Of a stretch of DNA of 64,000 nucleotides, positions 34,616 to 44,529 are shown piece after piece; positions within the stretch are counted from its first letter, which is position 1, and each line of letters opens with the position of its first letter. The notes beneath the pieces were generated by a model. It searched no databases. It worked only from the letters and a program-made list of their open reading frames with translations, and was not told where the DNA came from. The translations under genes and the position numbers were made by a program. Origin of the DNA: an uncultured Kordia sp. (GTDB taxonomy: Bacteria > Bacteroidota > Bacteroidia > Flavobacteriales > Flavobacteriaceae); assembly GCF_947489565.1 (NCBI RefSeq), contig NZ_CANLEA010000001.1, forward strand, positions 62,001 through 126,000, in the 5' to 3' direction.

Positions 34616-36145
34616 ATGAATCAATTTGATACCTCAAACAAGAACCACTTTATCTTTACCACTGAGCGATTGGCATTCCATATCCTTGGCGGTTTGTCCT
34701 CCTTCGGCTTGGATCGGCTTCGCGTAACGATCAAGGTACATCGAAACGAAGATGAGTTCCACGCCTTACGTCACAGCATTGATTTGTACAATGCCAACGG
34801 AGTTGAGAAGTTTGTTCGTAAGCTTGCTGAATTTCTGGAAATCGGAACTTCAGTTATTCGCAGAGCCTTGCAGGAACTCATTGCAAAATTGGAACAGCAC
34901 CGACTGGAACTGCTTGATCAAGTTGAACAAGATGAAGTTGAAGAATATCTGCTGTCTAAAAAGGAACGTCGCTCGGCAATGGATTTTTTAAAGTCTCAAG
35001 ACTTATTAGGAAAAACAAATAAACTCATAGGTAAAAGCGGTGTCATTGGAGAAGAGAATAATAGACTACTGATGTATTTGATCTTTACTTCACGTAAGAT
35101 GAACAATCCGCTCCACTGTATTTCTTTTGGAAGTAGCGGTTCAGGAAAGACACATCTGCAATCAAGTATTGCAGAACTGATTCCTACCGAAGACAGATTA
35201 AGCTTGACTTCGCTATCAAGTAATTCCTTTTATTATTTCAAGCGACATGAATTGAAACATAAACTAGTCCTTATTGAAGATTTAGACGGAGCAGATGATG
35301 TTTTGTATCCGCTTCGAGAATTACAAACCAAAAAACGTATTACCAAATCAGTGGTGCAAAAAGGAACGGGTGGACAAGGAACAACCAAGAACTTGGTCGT
35401 TGAAGGACCCGTATCAGTTGCAGGATGTACCACCAAAGAAAGTATCTATGAAGACAATTCAAATCGTTCCTTTCTCCTCTACATTGATGAAAGTGAAGAA
35501 CAGGACGAGCGTATTATGAACTATCAACGAAAGCTATCAGCGGGGAACGTTGATATTGAACAGGAATTACAAGCAGAAGCATTGTTGCAAAATGTACAGC
35601 GACTACTTAAACCTGTTCGGGTGATCAATCCTTTTGCTGAAGCACTCATACTTCCAAAGTCAGTATTTAAACCACGACGTACCAACGCCCACTACTTACA
35701 ATTCATTGAAGCCGTTACCTTCTATCATCAGCACCAACGTGAATCAAAGTTCGACTTACACACAGGAGAAGAATACATTGAAACAACCTTAGAAGATATT
35801 AAGTATGCCAACGAACTGCTTAAACCAATCTTGCTTCGTAAATCAGATAATCTAAATGGTGCAACACGCAGTTACTTTGAACGTCTTAAAACATACTTAC
35901 ACAAAAAACAAGACAGCATATTTACCAATAGGGAAATTCGCAAAGAATTTAGAATGGCAGAAAGTACGCATCGTAGGTATCAACTAGTATTACAACAAGA
36001 AGGATATATCAAACGAAGAACGGATATACAAAGTGATTCGTTTGTGTATGAAATCGTAGATGTGGACGAGTTTGGAGAATTAGAAAACAGTATTAATTCA
36101 GCACTTAGTTTTTGCCTTGAAAAACTCGAAGAACAAAGAAATTAA
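34616..36145 (+). CDS. AAA ATPase like the helicase half of mobile-element primases
   Basis: 509 aa from ATG 34616 (MNQFDTSNKNHFIF). Walker A GSSGSGKT is at about residues 171-178, LVLIEDLDGAD as Walker B near 221, then ELQTKKRITKS and VAGCTTKESIYEDNSNRSF (sensor region). This looks like the C-terminal helicase part of CHC2/toprim primases found with paired integrases in Bacteroidetes elements. The zinc finger and primase domains are absent. The C-terminal 90 residues or so resemble a winged helix. Two recombinase genes follow, so it likely belongs to a transposition module. Confidence 0.72.
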   Translation: MNQFDTSNKNHFIFTTERLAFHILGGLSSFGLDRLRVTIKVHRNEDEFHALRHSIDLYNANGVEKFVRKLAEFLEIGTSVIRRALQELIAKLEQHRLELLDQVEQDEVEEYLLSKKERRSAMDFLKSQDLLGKTNKLIGKSGVIGEENNRLLMYLIFTSRKMNNPLHCISFGSSGSGKTHLQSSIAELIPTEDRLSLTSLSSNSFYYFKRHELKHKLVLIEDLDGADDVLYPLRELQTKKRITKSVVQKGTGGQGTTKNLVVEGPVSVAGCTTKESIYEDNSNRSFLLYIDESEEQDERIMNYQRKLSAGNVDIEQELQAEALLQNVQRLLKPVRVINPFAEALILPKSVFKPRRTNAHYLQFIEAVTFYHQHQRESKFDLHTGEEYIETTLEDIKYANELLKPILLRKSDNLNGATRSYFERLKTYLHKKQDSIFTNREIRKEFRMAESTHRRYQLVLQQEGYIKRRTDIQSDSFVYEIVDVDEFGELENSINSALSFCLEKLEEQRN

Positions 36146-36176
36146 GTGTTTACTGGCTGTGACTCACCATCTCCAC

Positions 36177-36258
36177 CTCGCCACAGGTTCGCCACTTTTA
36201 AAGTGGCGAGTGTAACGTGCATATAATCAAAGAGTTGCGAATAGCTCGCCACTTAAAG
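36177..36258. repeat. Cluster of CTCGCCAC repeats with a palindrome
   Basis: CTCGCCAC (36177-36184), a near-perfect palindrome CGCCACTTT-T-AAAGTGGCG (36190-36208), and CTCGCCACTT again at 36245-36254 lie in the 170 bp between the ATPase and the first recombinase. They could be recombinase or regulator binding sites. Confidence 0.5.
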
Positions 36259-36318
36259 CAAAATACAAAAGCTAGGTCGATAATCGACATGAGAAAATAA
36301 CGCAGAACATCGTTAATA

Positions 36319-37266
36319 ATGAAGAAATTACAACTTGAAAGCGAAACCTACATAACATTATTAGCCTCATACAAAGAATGGCTTGAAGTCCTTGGCTACG
36401 GAAAGTCTACCGTATACAACCTACCGAATCATTTACGCGAGTTCTTTCATTATTTAGAACGAAAAGGACATACTGGAATTGCTACAATCAATACCCAAAC
36501 CGTTACTGATTACTATGATTATCTTTCACAGCGTGGTAATCAACGACGAGGAGGTTCTCTAAGTAAATCCTTTTTAAACAAGCACCAACAAGCCTTAAAG
36601 AAATTCTTGGACTATTTAAAAGAACACAATGCTCATGTAAATTTTGGTGTACATCTAAAACAAGAGAAAGTAAGTTATATAAATAATAAAACGATCCTTA
36701 CACAAATTGAGATCAAAGAACTCTTTGAAGCCTGTCAGTATACGCACATGGCTTCATACTTTCAATCACGAGACAAAGCTATCTTGGTTTTGTTATACAG
36801 TTGCGGACTTCGAAGAAACGAAGCGGTGCATATTGATACCGAAGACATCTTATTTCAAAAAGGACGTATCTATGTCAGAAAGGGAAAGAATTACAAAGAA
36901 CGCTTTGTGCCGATCAACAAATATAACTTGGAAATTCTCGAAGAATATGTATATGAACACCGAATGGAATTTGCAACTGACTATCAAACGGATGCACTGC
37001 TATTATCCTCCCTTGGTAAACGTATCAATGACATGACTATGGCACTCAGATTAAAAACCATTGTTGAGGCAACCCAAAATGAAGCGATCATGGAAAAGAA
37101 TATTACACTCCATACCTTACGGCACAGTATTGCAACCCACTTGATGCAAAACAACGTACCTATTCAATTAATAAGTTCTTTTCTCGGACATAGTTCTTTA
37201 GAAAGCACACAAATCTATACCCATTTAGCTGATCCTTACGCCCACAAACAACGAGTTTATGAATAA
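36319..37266 (+). CDS. Tyrosine recombinase XerC/D-like (first of pair)
   Basis: 315 aa. The N-terminal core-binding domain (YLERKGHTGIATINTQTV) is followed by the catalytic domain with LLYSCGLRRNEAVHI (Arg), HTLRHSIATHLM (His-x-x-Arg), LGHSSLESTQIYTH (His and nucleophilic Tyr). All catalytic residues are present. It overlaps the next recombinase gene by 8 bp. Paired tyrosine recombinases with an ATPase recall transposons such as Tn554 and related Bacteroidetes elements. Confidence 0.9.
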   Translation: MKKLQLESETYITLLASYKEWLEVLGYGKSTVYNLPNHLREFFHYLERKGHTGIATINTQTVTDYYDYLSQRGNQRRGGSLSKSFLNKHQQALKKFLDYLKEHNAHVNFGVHLKQEKVSYINNKTILTQIEIKELFEACQYTHMASYFQSRDKAILVLLYSCGLRRNEAVHIDTEDILFQKGRIYVRKGKNYKERFVPINKYNLEILEEYVYEHRMEFATDYQTDALLLSSLGKRINDMTMALRLKTIVEATQNEAIMEKNITLHTLRHSIATHLMQNNVPIQLISSFLGHSSLESTQIYTHLADPYAHKQRVYE

Positions 37267-38164
37267 TAAAACATACTTACAGTACCTCAAAGAGAATGGA
37301 TATTCAGAAGGAACGATTAAAACTTATGACGATACAAAGTCTCAATTTATAGCTTGGTGTGAGTTAAAAGAATATGATCCGCATACGATAAGCTACCGAC
37401 AATGTTTGGAATACGTCAAGAAATTGCAAACAGGGAAGCATGGCAAACGGCTCAGTCAGTCCACCGTCAAACATAAAGTTGGAGCATTAAAAATCTATTT
37501 CAATTATCTTATTAATCAGGAGTTACGGTTTGATAATCCAGTTCAGAATATTAACATACGTGGAGTAAAGCGAACACTCAACCACAATCTCCTTGAGTTT
37601 GCAGAACTTGAAGACTTGTATTATAGCTATCCTACGCACAATATTGAATTTCCAAGTAGTCCTTCTGTTGCTATTCGCAACAAAGTTATCACAGGATTTA
37701 TCGTCTACCAAGGAATGAATACGACCGCACTTAAATCTCTTACTGTAGATCATGTTCACGTCGAAAAGGGAATTGTGTACATACCAAGCACCCGAAAAAC
37801 CAATGGGCGAACACTCGAACTCAAATCTCAGCAGATATTACCGCTTGTTCAATATCTCGAAAAACATCGAGAGATACTTCAAGAAGAACTCCAAAACTAC
37901 TCACAAAACTTATTTCCAATTAACTCCAATCGTTTTGATATTATAAGGGTGCAACTCTACAAGAAGCTCAAACGTATTAATCACAAAATAGTCAGTCCAA
38001 AACAAGTACGTGCATCAGTCATTACGCATTGGCTATCTGAATACAACATTCGAGAAGTACAATACATGGCAGGGCATCGTTATATTTCTTCTACCGAACG
38101 CTACTTACAAGATGACCTTGAAAACTTACAAGAAGTTATTGAGAATTTGCATCCGATAAATTAA
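37259..38164 (+). CDS. Tyrosine recombinase-like protein (second of pair), catalytic site partly lost
   Basis: 301 aa. It has the same two-domain layout as its neighbour, but the first catalytic Arg position reads YQGMNTTALKSLTVD (no Arg), and the His-x-x-Arg position reads VRASVITHWL. The end, YMAGHRYISSTERYLQ, keeps the last His and the Tyr. It may act only together with the upstream recombinase as a divergent heteromeric partner. Confidence 0.8.
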   Translation: MNNKTYLQYLKENGYSEGTIKTYDDTKSQFIAWCELKEYDPHTISYRQCLEYVKKLQTGKHGKRLSQSTVKHKVGALKIYFNYLINQELRFDNPVQNINIRGVKRTLNHNLLEFAELEDLYYSYPTHNIEFPSSPSVAIRNKVITGFIVYQGMNTTALKSLTVDHVHVEKGIVYIPSTRKTNGRTLELKSQQILPLVQYLEKHREILQEELQNYSQNLFPINSNRFDIIRVQLYKKLKRINHKIVSPKQVRASVITHWLSEYNIREVQYMAGHRYISSTERYLQDDLENLQEVIENLHPIN

Positions 38165-38307
38165 ACACTTTTAGGAGTATTAAATCATTATTCTTCTTTT
38201 AAAGAATTTTTCACGTTACGGATTTCCGTAAAGAAATGATGAGTCAGTTTTTTATTTTTATCAATAATCTAGAATTTAAGTCTTTTTTAAAAATTAAATA
38301 ATATACA

Positions 38308-39462
38308 ATGCCTTATTATGCACCTCTAAAGAGAATAGAAATCACTACTCGAAATCGAATTATTGATGGTCTTCAAAGGTTAAGAACTCAATTTAGAAAC
38401 CTTAATTTCCCAAATAAAAAAGCATCTGAATCCTTGATCTTAGGAACGTGGAACATCAGAAATTTTGATGATGATCGTTTTAATTACGGACCAAGATTAG
38501 ACGAATCATATTATTATATAGCGGAAATTATTTCAAAGTTTGATGTAATAGCAATCCAAGAAGTTTGTACAGATTTGTGGCCTTTGAAAAAATTAATGAG
38601 AATACTAGGAGGAAGTTATGATTATATACTTACTGATACAACCCATAGCTCTCTAGGAGGTAATCAAGAACGTCTTGGTTTTATATATGATAAAAGTAAA
38701 GTCAGGTTTACAGGTGTCGCTGGAGAAATTGTACTACCTGAAAGATTATTAATTAGTGAGGTTACGAATAAAAAAAGGCAGTTTTCAAGAACTCCTTTCG
38801 GTGTAGAATTTCAATCAGGGTGGTTTAAATTTACATTTTCAACAGTCCATATTTATTTTGGAAGTAATGGTGTAACCACTACAAAGTATAAGAGAAGAGT
38901 CCAAGAAATAAATGCAGTAGCAAATTATCTATCCAAAGAGGCAAAGAATAGTGATTCTAATCATATTTTGGTTGGTGATTTTAATATCAAAGAACCTAGA
39001 AGTGAAGGTTATAATGCCTTAGAAAAAAATGGCTTTAGTGTTGTTAAAAATATAAAAGGGAGTAATAGAGACCAAACAAAATTTTATGACCAAATATCAT
39101 TTAGATCAAGAAAAAATGAACTTCAATTTTTAGAGCCAGAAAGAGATGATAGAGTAATTCAGTTTTTTGATAGTATTTTTCGTGAGGAAGATTTTGAAAC
39201 TTATAAGCCTATCATGAAAAAAAGAATTGAAGATAAGCTTGTTAAAGCAGAAAATGATTTAGCAGAGGCGACATCACAACGCAAAAAGAAGAAAGCAGAA
39301 GGTCAAATAAAAAGCCTAACAAAAGCTAAGTCAACTAATGAATCTTTAAAAGAATATTATGATGAATGGAAAACATTTCAAGCTAGTGATCATTTACCGT
39401 TGTGGGTTGAAATAAAAATTGATTTTAGTAATAACTATTTGGAATATCTAAAAACACATTAA
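38308..39462 (+). CDS. Endonuclease/exonuclease/phosphatase (EEP) family protein
   Basis: 384 aa. EEP motifs in order: GTWNIRNFDDD (about 46), VIAIQEVC (about 88), RLGFIYDKS, FSTVHIYFGS, LVGDFNIKEP (about 223) and SDHLPLWVEI (about 361). A basic coiled coil (KAENDLAEATSQRKKKKAEG) is inserted before the last motif. There is no signal peptide, so it acts in the cytoplasm, probably as a DNase. It is the first gene of a three-gene operon with a DEAH helicase and a second nuclease. Confidence 0.85.
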   Translation: MPYYAPLKRIEITTRNRIIDGLQRLRTQFRNLNFPNKKASESLILGTWNIRNFDDDRFNYGPRLDESYYYIAEIISKFDVIAIQEVCTDLWPLKKLMRILGGSYDYILTDTTHSSLGGNQERLGFIYDKSKVRFTGVAGEIVLPERLLISEVTNKKRQFSRTPFGVEFQSGWFKFTFSTVHIYFGSNGVTTTKYKRRVQEINAVANYLSKEAKNSDSNHILVGDFNIKEPRSEGYNALEKNGFSVVKNIKGSNRDQTKFYDQISFRSRKNELQFLEPERDDRVIQFFDSIFREEDFETYKPIMKKRIEDKLVKAENDLAEATSQRKKKKAEGQIKSLTKAKSTNESLKEYYDEWKTFQASDHLPLWVEIKIDFSNNYLEYLKTH

Positions 39463-39556
39463 AAACATTGATTCAAGTAGGTAAATACTCCGTATTATGT
39501 AGTTTTTTACTATATTAATTCGTTATTTAAGATAAAATAAAATATAGTAGATTTAT

Positions 39557-42500
39557 ATGGTACAGATTAATACACCTACAATTGAAAAACTTATCTACTC
39601 AAAAGATAATAATTTCATAAAGCAATATTATAAACAATCATCAGAAGTTAGACATTTTGAGTTTGTTCAAAAGACTCCATTTATTGTTTCTTCAGGCGAA
39701 GAATTATATTTTATTACAAGTAATCTAAATGATGAAGTGCCTGAAAATTGCACTTATTCAATATTAACGACTAGAAAGCCAACTAAAAGAGATTTTGAGT
39801 CTGGTTCTTTAAAAATTAAAAGGTGGCTAAAACATCCCTCTTTTCAAAATATGACTCCTCAAGATGTTATAAACTCTTGGGAAAATAAATTTAGATTTAT
39901 AAAAGAGGATGTTGAAAAAAATATTAATGGCTTAAGACCTCCTCAAATTGGAGCTTTATATTCAATACTAGCCCATGTTCAAAATCCTGAGGAGCGAGCG
40001 ATTATTGTAATGCCTACTGGTACAGGAAAAACAGAAACAATGTTATCTACATTAGTCGCGAATGGATGTAGTAAATTATTAGTTGCTGTACCTTCTGATT
40101 CTTTGCGTACACAATTATCAAATAAATTTATTACCCTTGGGTTGTTGAGAGAGTTTGGGATGGTAGATGACACTTGTCATAACCCTATTGTTGGTGTTAT
40201 AAATCAAAAGTTTGAGAATGAAGAAGAACTTTTAGATTTCATTTCCAAGACTAATGTTGTTATTACCACAATGAGTATTCTTGCAGGAAGTACTAATGCA
40301 CAACAACGGGTTATGTCTGATGCATTTAGTCACTTATTTGTTGATGAAGCTCATCATTCTGAAGCAAGTACATGGAAAAAATTCATAAACCTTTTTGATG
40401 ATGAAAAAATATTTTTATTTACAGCAACTCCTTTTAGAAACGATGGTAAAAATTTAGAAGGTAAATTTATTTTTAATTTTTCACTCAAAGAAGCACAAAG
40501 GCAAGGGTATTATAAGAAAATTAATTTTTTGCCAATTAGAGAGTACGATAAAAAAGAAGCTGATAAAAAAATTGCAATTAAAGCTGTGACAAAACTTCGA
40601 GAGGATATTGCAAATGGTCATCAACATATCATAATGGCAAGGTGTGTTTCAAAAAACAGAGCGATTGAAGTTTTTGAATATTATAAAGACTATGAAGATT
40701 TAAACCCTATCATGGTATACACAGGAATAGCTGGGTTAAAAGATAAAGTGACAGCAATAAAAGCAAGAGATCATAGTATTGTTGTTTGCGTAAATATGTT
40801 AGGAGAAGGCTTTGATCTTCCTGAATTAAAAATTGCTGCAATACATGATGAGAGACAAAGCTTACCAATTACTCTTCAATTTATTGGACGATTTACTAGA
40901 ACATCTTTTGAGAGTCTTGGCACTGCAAGTTTTATAACAAACATTGCTTATCCTCCTATCCAGCAAGAATTAAATCATCTATACGCAAAAAATGCTGATT
41001 GGAATTTATTACTTCCTAATATGAGTGAAGGTGCTACTGATAAGGAAATTGATTTTCAAGAGTTTTTAGAAGGATTTAATAATCTTGACGATTCAAATAT
41101 TCCTTTTCAAAATATTAATCCCGCTATGAGTTCTTTTGTTTATCGTAATAATGGGAATAATTGGAATCCAAATAATTGGAGGGAAGGAATTAATAATATA
41201 GGAACTTACGAGCATCAATTTAGTAAGCATAATCCTGAAAAAAACACATTAGTTATTATTTTAGGAAAAGTAAATAAAGTTGAGTGGGGAGATTTTGATG
41301 TAGTTCAGAATATGGAATGGAATATGGTCGTAGTTCATTGGGATTTTAGACCTGATAAAAATTTAGTATTCATAAATTCTTCCTTAAAGAACTTATCTAC
41401 AAGTAAATTAGTTCGAGCGATTTTTGGTGATAAATTTAACATGATCAATGGAATGGATATGTTTAAAATTTTTCATGACGTTAAAAGACTTACTCTTTAT
41501 AATGTTGGAGCAAGAAAAGGTACAGGACGTGACATTAGTTTCCAATCATTTTTTGGGAAAGGAGTTCAAGATGGTTTAAAACTTTTAGAACAAGGGACTT
41601 TAATAAAAAATAATGTTTTTGGAGTTGGATTCAAAGATGGGGAGAAGATATCATTAGGTTGCTCTGTAAAAGGAAAGGTTTGGTCTTATTTAAGGGGTAA
41701 TCTAAATGAGCTAACTCAGTGGTGTCAGAAAATAGGAGATGTACTAGTAGACCCAAATATTAACCCAAATACTGTATTAGAAAACACCCTTGTGCCTATT
41801 ACAATTACTGAAAGACCAAATGTAATTCCAATTGCTATTGAATGGCATCATGAAATGTATGAGTATGCAGAGAATAGGTTTGTTATTCATATTGATGGAA
41901 ATTCTTATGATTTATCTAATTCTGAATTAAATATAGTAGACACTCCTAATAATACTCCATTACGTTTCTCGTTTAAATGTGAAGATTTTAATATTTTATA
42001 TGAATTGACCTTAGGAACTAAAATGGTTGATGGAAAAGAATTAGCATTTCATGACATTATCAAAATCTCCAATGAAAACCCAATTATTTCTCACGGAAAT
42101 ATCACAGAAAGCTTAACTGATTTTCTACAAGTTTTTACACCTACAATTTGGTTTGCTAATGGAGGTCAACTATTTAAAAACAGTTATGTTGTTCCAAAAG
42201 AACAGGTTGACGTTATTCCATTAGATAATATTATTTCATACGATTGGACCGGAGTTTCCATTAATAAAGAAGCTCAAGGTATTTATCCATACGAGACAGA
42301 TTCTATACAGTATCATTTTATTAATGAAATAAGAGATGATTTTCAGATAATATATGATGATGATGGTTCTGGAGAAATTGCTGATATAATAGGGATTAAC
42401 GATGAAGATAAAAAAATTGATATACATTTATTTCATTTAAAATATGCGAAAAATGGGCGTACTGGAAATGACATAGGTAATTTTTATGAAGTATGTGGTC

Positions 42501-42805
42501 AAGCTCAAAAATCTTTAAATTGGAAATACCGAAATGGAAAGGATTTTTTCGATCATCTTTTAAGAAGAATAACCAAAACAAAAAAAGGAGTATCGTGTAG
42601 TAGAATCATTAAAGGTAGTGAGCAAAATTTAGAATTATTATTAAACGCTGCTAAATGGACAAAAGAAATGAAATTTCATATTTATATTGTTCAACCAAGC
42701 CTTGTAAAAGGTAATGGCTCTGAAGATATTATGTTACTTTTAGGAAATACATATCACTATTTACATACTGTAGGGAATGTAGAACTCAAGGTTTATTCTA
42801 GTTAA
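39557..42805 (+). CDS. SF2 DEAH-box helicase with nuclease-like C-terminal region
   Basis: 1082 aa. Helicase motifs: MPTGTGKTE (about 152), VDEAHH (about 261), FTATPFRND, VNMLGEGFDLPEL and LQFIGRFTRT. A long C-terminal half follows. Near residue 940 GEIADIIGI ... IHLFHLKYA and then YEVCGQAQKS give a PD-(D/E)xK-like pattern, though not a certain one. It sits 94 bp after the EEP nuclease and 35 bp before a small nuclease gene. Many defence systems pair such a helicase with nucleases, but I do not recognise this combination. Confidence 0.85.
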   Translation: MVQINTPTIEKLIYSKDNNFIKQYYKQSSEVRHFEFVQKTPFIVSSGEELYFITSNLNDEVPENCTYSILTTRKPTKRDFESGSLKIKRWLKHPSFQNMTPQDVINSWENKFRFIKEDVEKNINGLRPPQIGALYSILAHVQNPEERAIIVMPTGTGKTETMLSTLVANGCSKLLVAVPSDSLRTQLSNKFITLGLLREFGMVDDTCHNPIVGVINQKFENEEELLDFISKTNVVITTMSILAGSTNAQQRVMSDAFSHLFVDEAHHSEASTWKKFINLFDDEKIFLFTATPFRNDGKNLEGKFIFNFSLKEAQRQGYYKKINFLPIREYDKKEADKKIAIKAVTKLREDIANGHQHIIMARCVSKNRAIEVFEYYKDYEDLNPIMVYTGIAGLKDKVTAIKARDHSIVVCVNMLGEGFDLPELKIAAIHDERQSLPITLQFIGRFTRTSFESLGTASFITNIAYPPIQQELNHLYAKNADWNLLLPNMSEGATDKEIDFQEFLEGFNNLDDSNIPFQNINPAMSSFVYRNNGNNWNPNNWREGINNIGTYEHQFSKHNPEKNTLVIILGKVNKVEWGDFDVVQNMEWNMVVVHWDFRPDKNLVFINSSLKNLSTSKLVRAIFGDKFNMINGMDMFKIFHDVKRLTLYNVGARKGTGRDISFQSFFGKGVQDGLKLLEQGTLIKNNVFGVGFKDGEKISLGCSVKGKVWSYLRGNLNELTQWCQKIGDVLVDPNINPNTVLENTLVPITITERPNVIPIAIEWHHEMYEYAENRFVIHIDGNSYDLSNSELNIVDTPNNTPLRFSFKCEDFNILYELTLGTKMVDGKELAFHDIIKISNENPIISHGNITESLTDFLQVFTPTIWFANGGQLFKNSYVVPKEQVDVIPLDNIISYDWTGVSINKEAQGIYPYETDSIQYHFINEIRDDFQIIYDDDGSGEIADIIGINDEDKKIDIHLFHLKYAKNGRTGNDIGNFYEVCGQAQKSLNWKYRNGKDFFDHLLRRITKTKKGVSCSRIIKGSEQNLELLLNAAKWTKEMKFHIYIVQPSLVKGNGSEDIMLLLGNTYHYLHTVGNVELKVYSS

Positions 42806-42840
42806 TCAAAAATAGTTATTAATGTAAAATATTATATATA

Positions 42841-43398
42841 ATGAAAAATTTTGAGTTATTTGTTGATGAAACTGTTACTAAATGGCGTTTAAAAAAGAAA
42901 TATATTCTTGAGAACCAAGGTTTAGCAGGAGTTAGTAATAGAGAATCTGGAGACTCAGCTGAAAATTATATTCTAAGAAAAATTGGAGGACTACCTCAGA
43001 ACTATATTGGAAAAAAATCAAAAGGAAGTCAAAGTCCAGCTGATATTTTCGCAGTAGCAAGAAGAGGGCGTTTTTGGCACATAATGCTTATACAAGTTAA
43101 GAGTTCTGAAAATAAAAATAATATCTATACCCTTAATGAAGAAGACAAGAAAGTACTCAATGAGTTTGCTAAATTTTTCAAAAAAGAATTAAGAGCTTCA
43201 AAAACCATGAGTAATTATAAAAATAGTGCTGTAATTATTTCTGCTGGATATGCAGGAGTTTTTAATGATTTGAAAAATAGGAAACACTTTTTGAAAGACA
43301 CGAAACATTTTAAATCTTTTAAAAAGAATATGCCTGATATAAATAGTATTAAATTAAATTTGAAGATTGCTTTAGCTCATAGCTTGGCAACATCTTAA
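42841..43398 (+). CDS. PD-(D/E)xK nuclease domain protein
   Basis: 185 aa. The core GDSAENYILRKI ... SPADIFAVARRG ... IMLIQVKSSE reads Glu, Asp and Gln-x-Lys, a Holliday-resolvase or Vsr-like PD-(D/E)xK pattern. The rest is helical and basic. It is the third gene of the EEP-helicase-nuclease operon and would be the second, or third, nuclease activity in the set. Confidence 0.75.
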   Translation: MKNFELFVDETVTKWRLKKKYILENQGLAGVSNRESGDSAENYILRKIGGLPQNYIGKKSKGSQSPADIFAVARRGRFWHIMLIQVKSSENKNNIYTLNEEDKKVLNEFAKFFKKELRASKTMSNYKNSAVIISAGYAGVFNDLKNRKHFLKDTKHFKSFKKNMPDINSIKLNLKIALAHSLATS

Positions 43399-43463
43399 AC
43401 GTTCTTTGAATATATTTGAAAGGCTCTGAAAAACAGTAAAAGCCCTAAAAAATCCAAGCAGAT

Positions 43464-44528
43464 TTGTCTCCCTTTGGGCTTAAACATAAAGGATATAATA
43501 ACCAAATAACTGGGAGAGATCACAACTACGGATATAACGGAATTGAGGAAAGTGCCGAATTAGGACTCAATGTTCTTGAAATGGATATGCGTCAGTATGA
43601 TCCTGCTATTGCACGTTGGATAGTAATTGATCCTGTGACACATTTTGACTATTCTCCATATCAAGCGTTTGATAATAATCCTATTTATTGGGCTGACCCT
43701 AGCGGAGCTGATGCTGTTGACTTTGCAACAGATTTATTTAATAGATCTCAAAACGGAACAACATGGACAAATAATAATGATGGCACATTTTCTGATGGTA
43801 ATGGGAATAGTGTTGACTGTAATGAATGTGGAGTGCAATTTTATGAGATTGCAAAATATAAAGGAACATTACCAAATTATGATTATAGTGTAGCTTCTGA
43901 AGAATTTAAAGTTGGAGACTTTAATGTAGTACCATACTATAAAGGAAATACAATAGTTGGATATGGGGCTTCTAGAGATGGAAGGCTTGAGTATGTTCTT
44001 GATGCAGGGAGTATTGGATGGTTTCGTAATAATACATTTTTGACAAAAACATTAGCAGATTCATTTTATGTAAATGGTACTCCTGATCAAAGTACCATTG
44101 CAATGGCTTCGGGTGATGTATGGAAGGGATTAAAAAGTAAATGGGGAAAGGCTTTAAGTTCTCCAGAATATTATTTGTATGTAGCCACTTTATGGGCTGG
44201 AGGAACAAGATCAGCACCTGCAAAATCAGCAGCTAGAAATACAACAAGATCAGTTTCTCCATATAGTTTAGAGGCTACTCAATCAATTACAATTTCTAGA
44301 AGGCAATTCCAACTCCTCGTAAACGATATAAAAACTAACGGCATAAGAGTTCCTGTTGAATATTCTGTAAATAATGGAGTAAACTATATTGTGGATGGAC
44401 ACCATAGAGTTTATATTGCAAAAAGATTAGGTATAGATGTTCCTGTACGAGAAGTACAATTTCAACCAGGACATGCTATTATTGAACCAGGGAAAAATCC
44501 AGGGTATTTAAAACATATAAAATATTAA
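43464..44528 (+). CDS. Orphan RHS tip: partial core plus ParB-like nuclease toxin
   Basis: A displaced C-terminal RHS fragment without signal peptide or shell. It begins in the core motif (PFGLKHKGYNNQITGRDH, identical to the main rhs protein) and continues through DPAIARWIVIDP to the tip. The last 90 residues or so hold a ParB/sulfiredoxin-like site (VDGHHRVYIAKRLG, about residue 310). The only possible start is a TTG at 43464, so it is probably silent unless recombined into the main rhs gene, where the shared core gives homology. An immunity gene follows. Confidence 0.78.
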   Translation: MSPFGLKHKGYNNQITGRDHNYGYNGIEESAELGLNVLEMDMRQYDPAIARWIVIDPVTHFDYSPYQAFDNNPIYWADPSGADAVDFATDLFNRSQNGTTWTNNNDGTFSDGNGNSVDCNECGVQFYEIAKYKGTLPNYDYSVASEEFKVGDFNVVPYYKGNTIVGYGASRDGRLEYVLDAGSIGWFRNNTFLTKTLADSFYVNGTPDQSTIAMASGDVWKGLKSKWGKALSSPEYYLYVATLWAGGTRSAPAKSAARNTTRSVSPYSLEATQSITISRRQFQLLVNDIKTNGIRVPVEYSVNNGVNYIVDGHHRVYIAKRLGIDVPVREVQFQPGHAIIEPGKNPGYLKHIKY

Positions 44529-44529
44529 A

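Noticed and set aside
42236-42581. Minus-strand frames over the helicase gene
   Set aside because: Hydrophobic, AT-driven frames antisense to a conserved helicase region.
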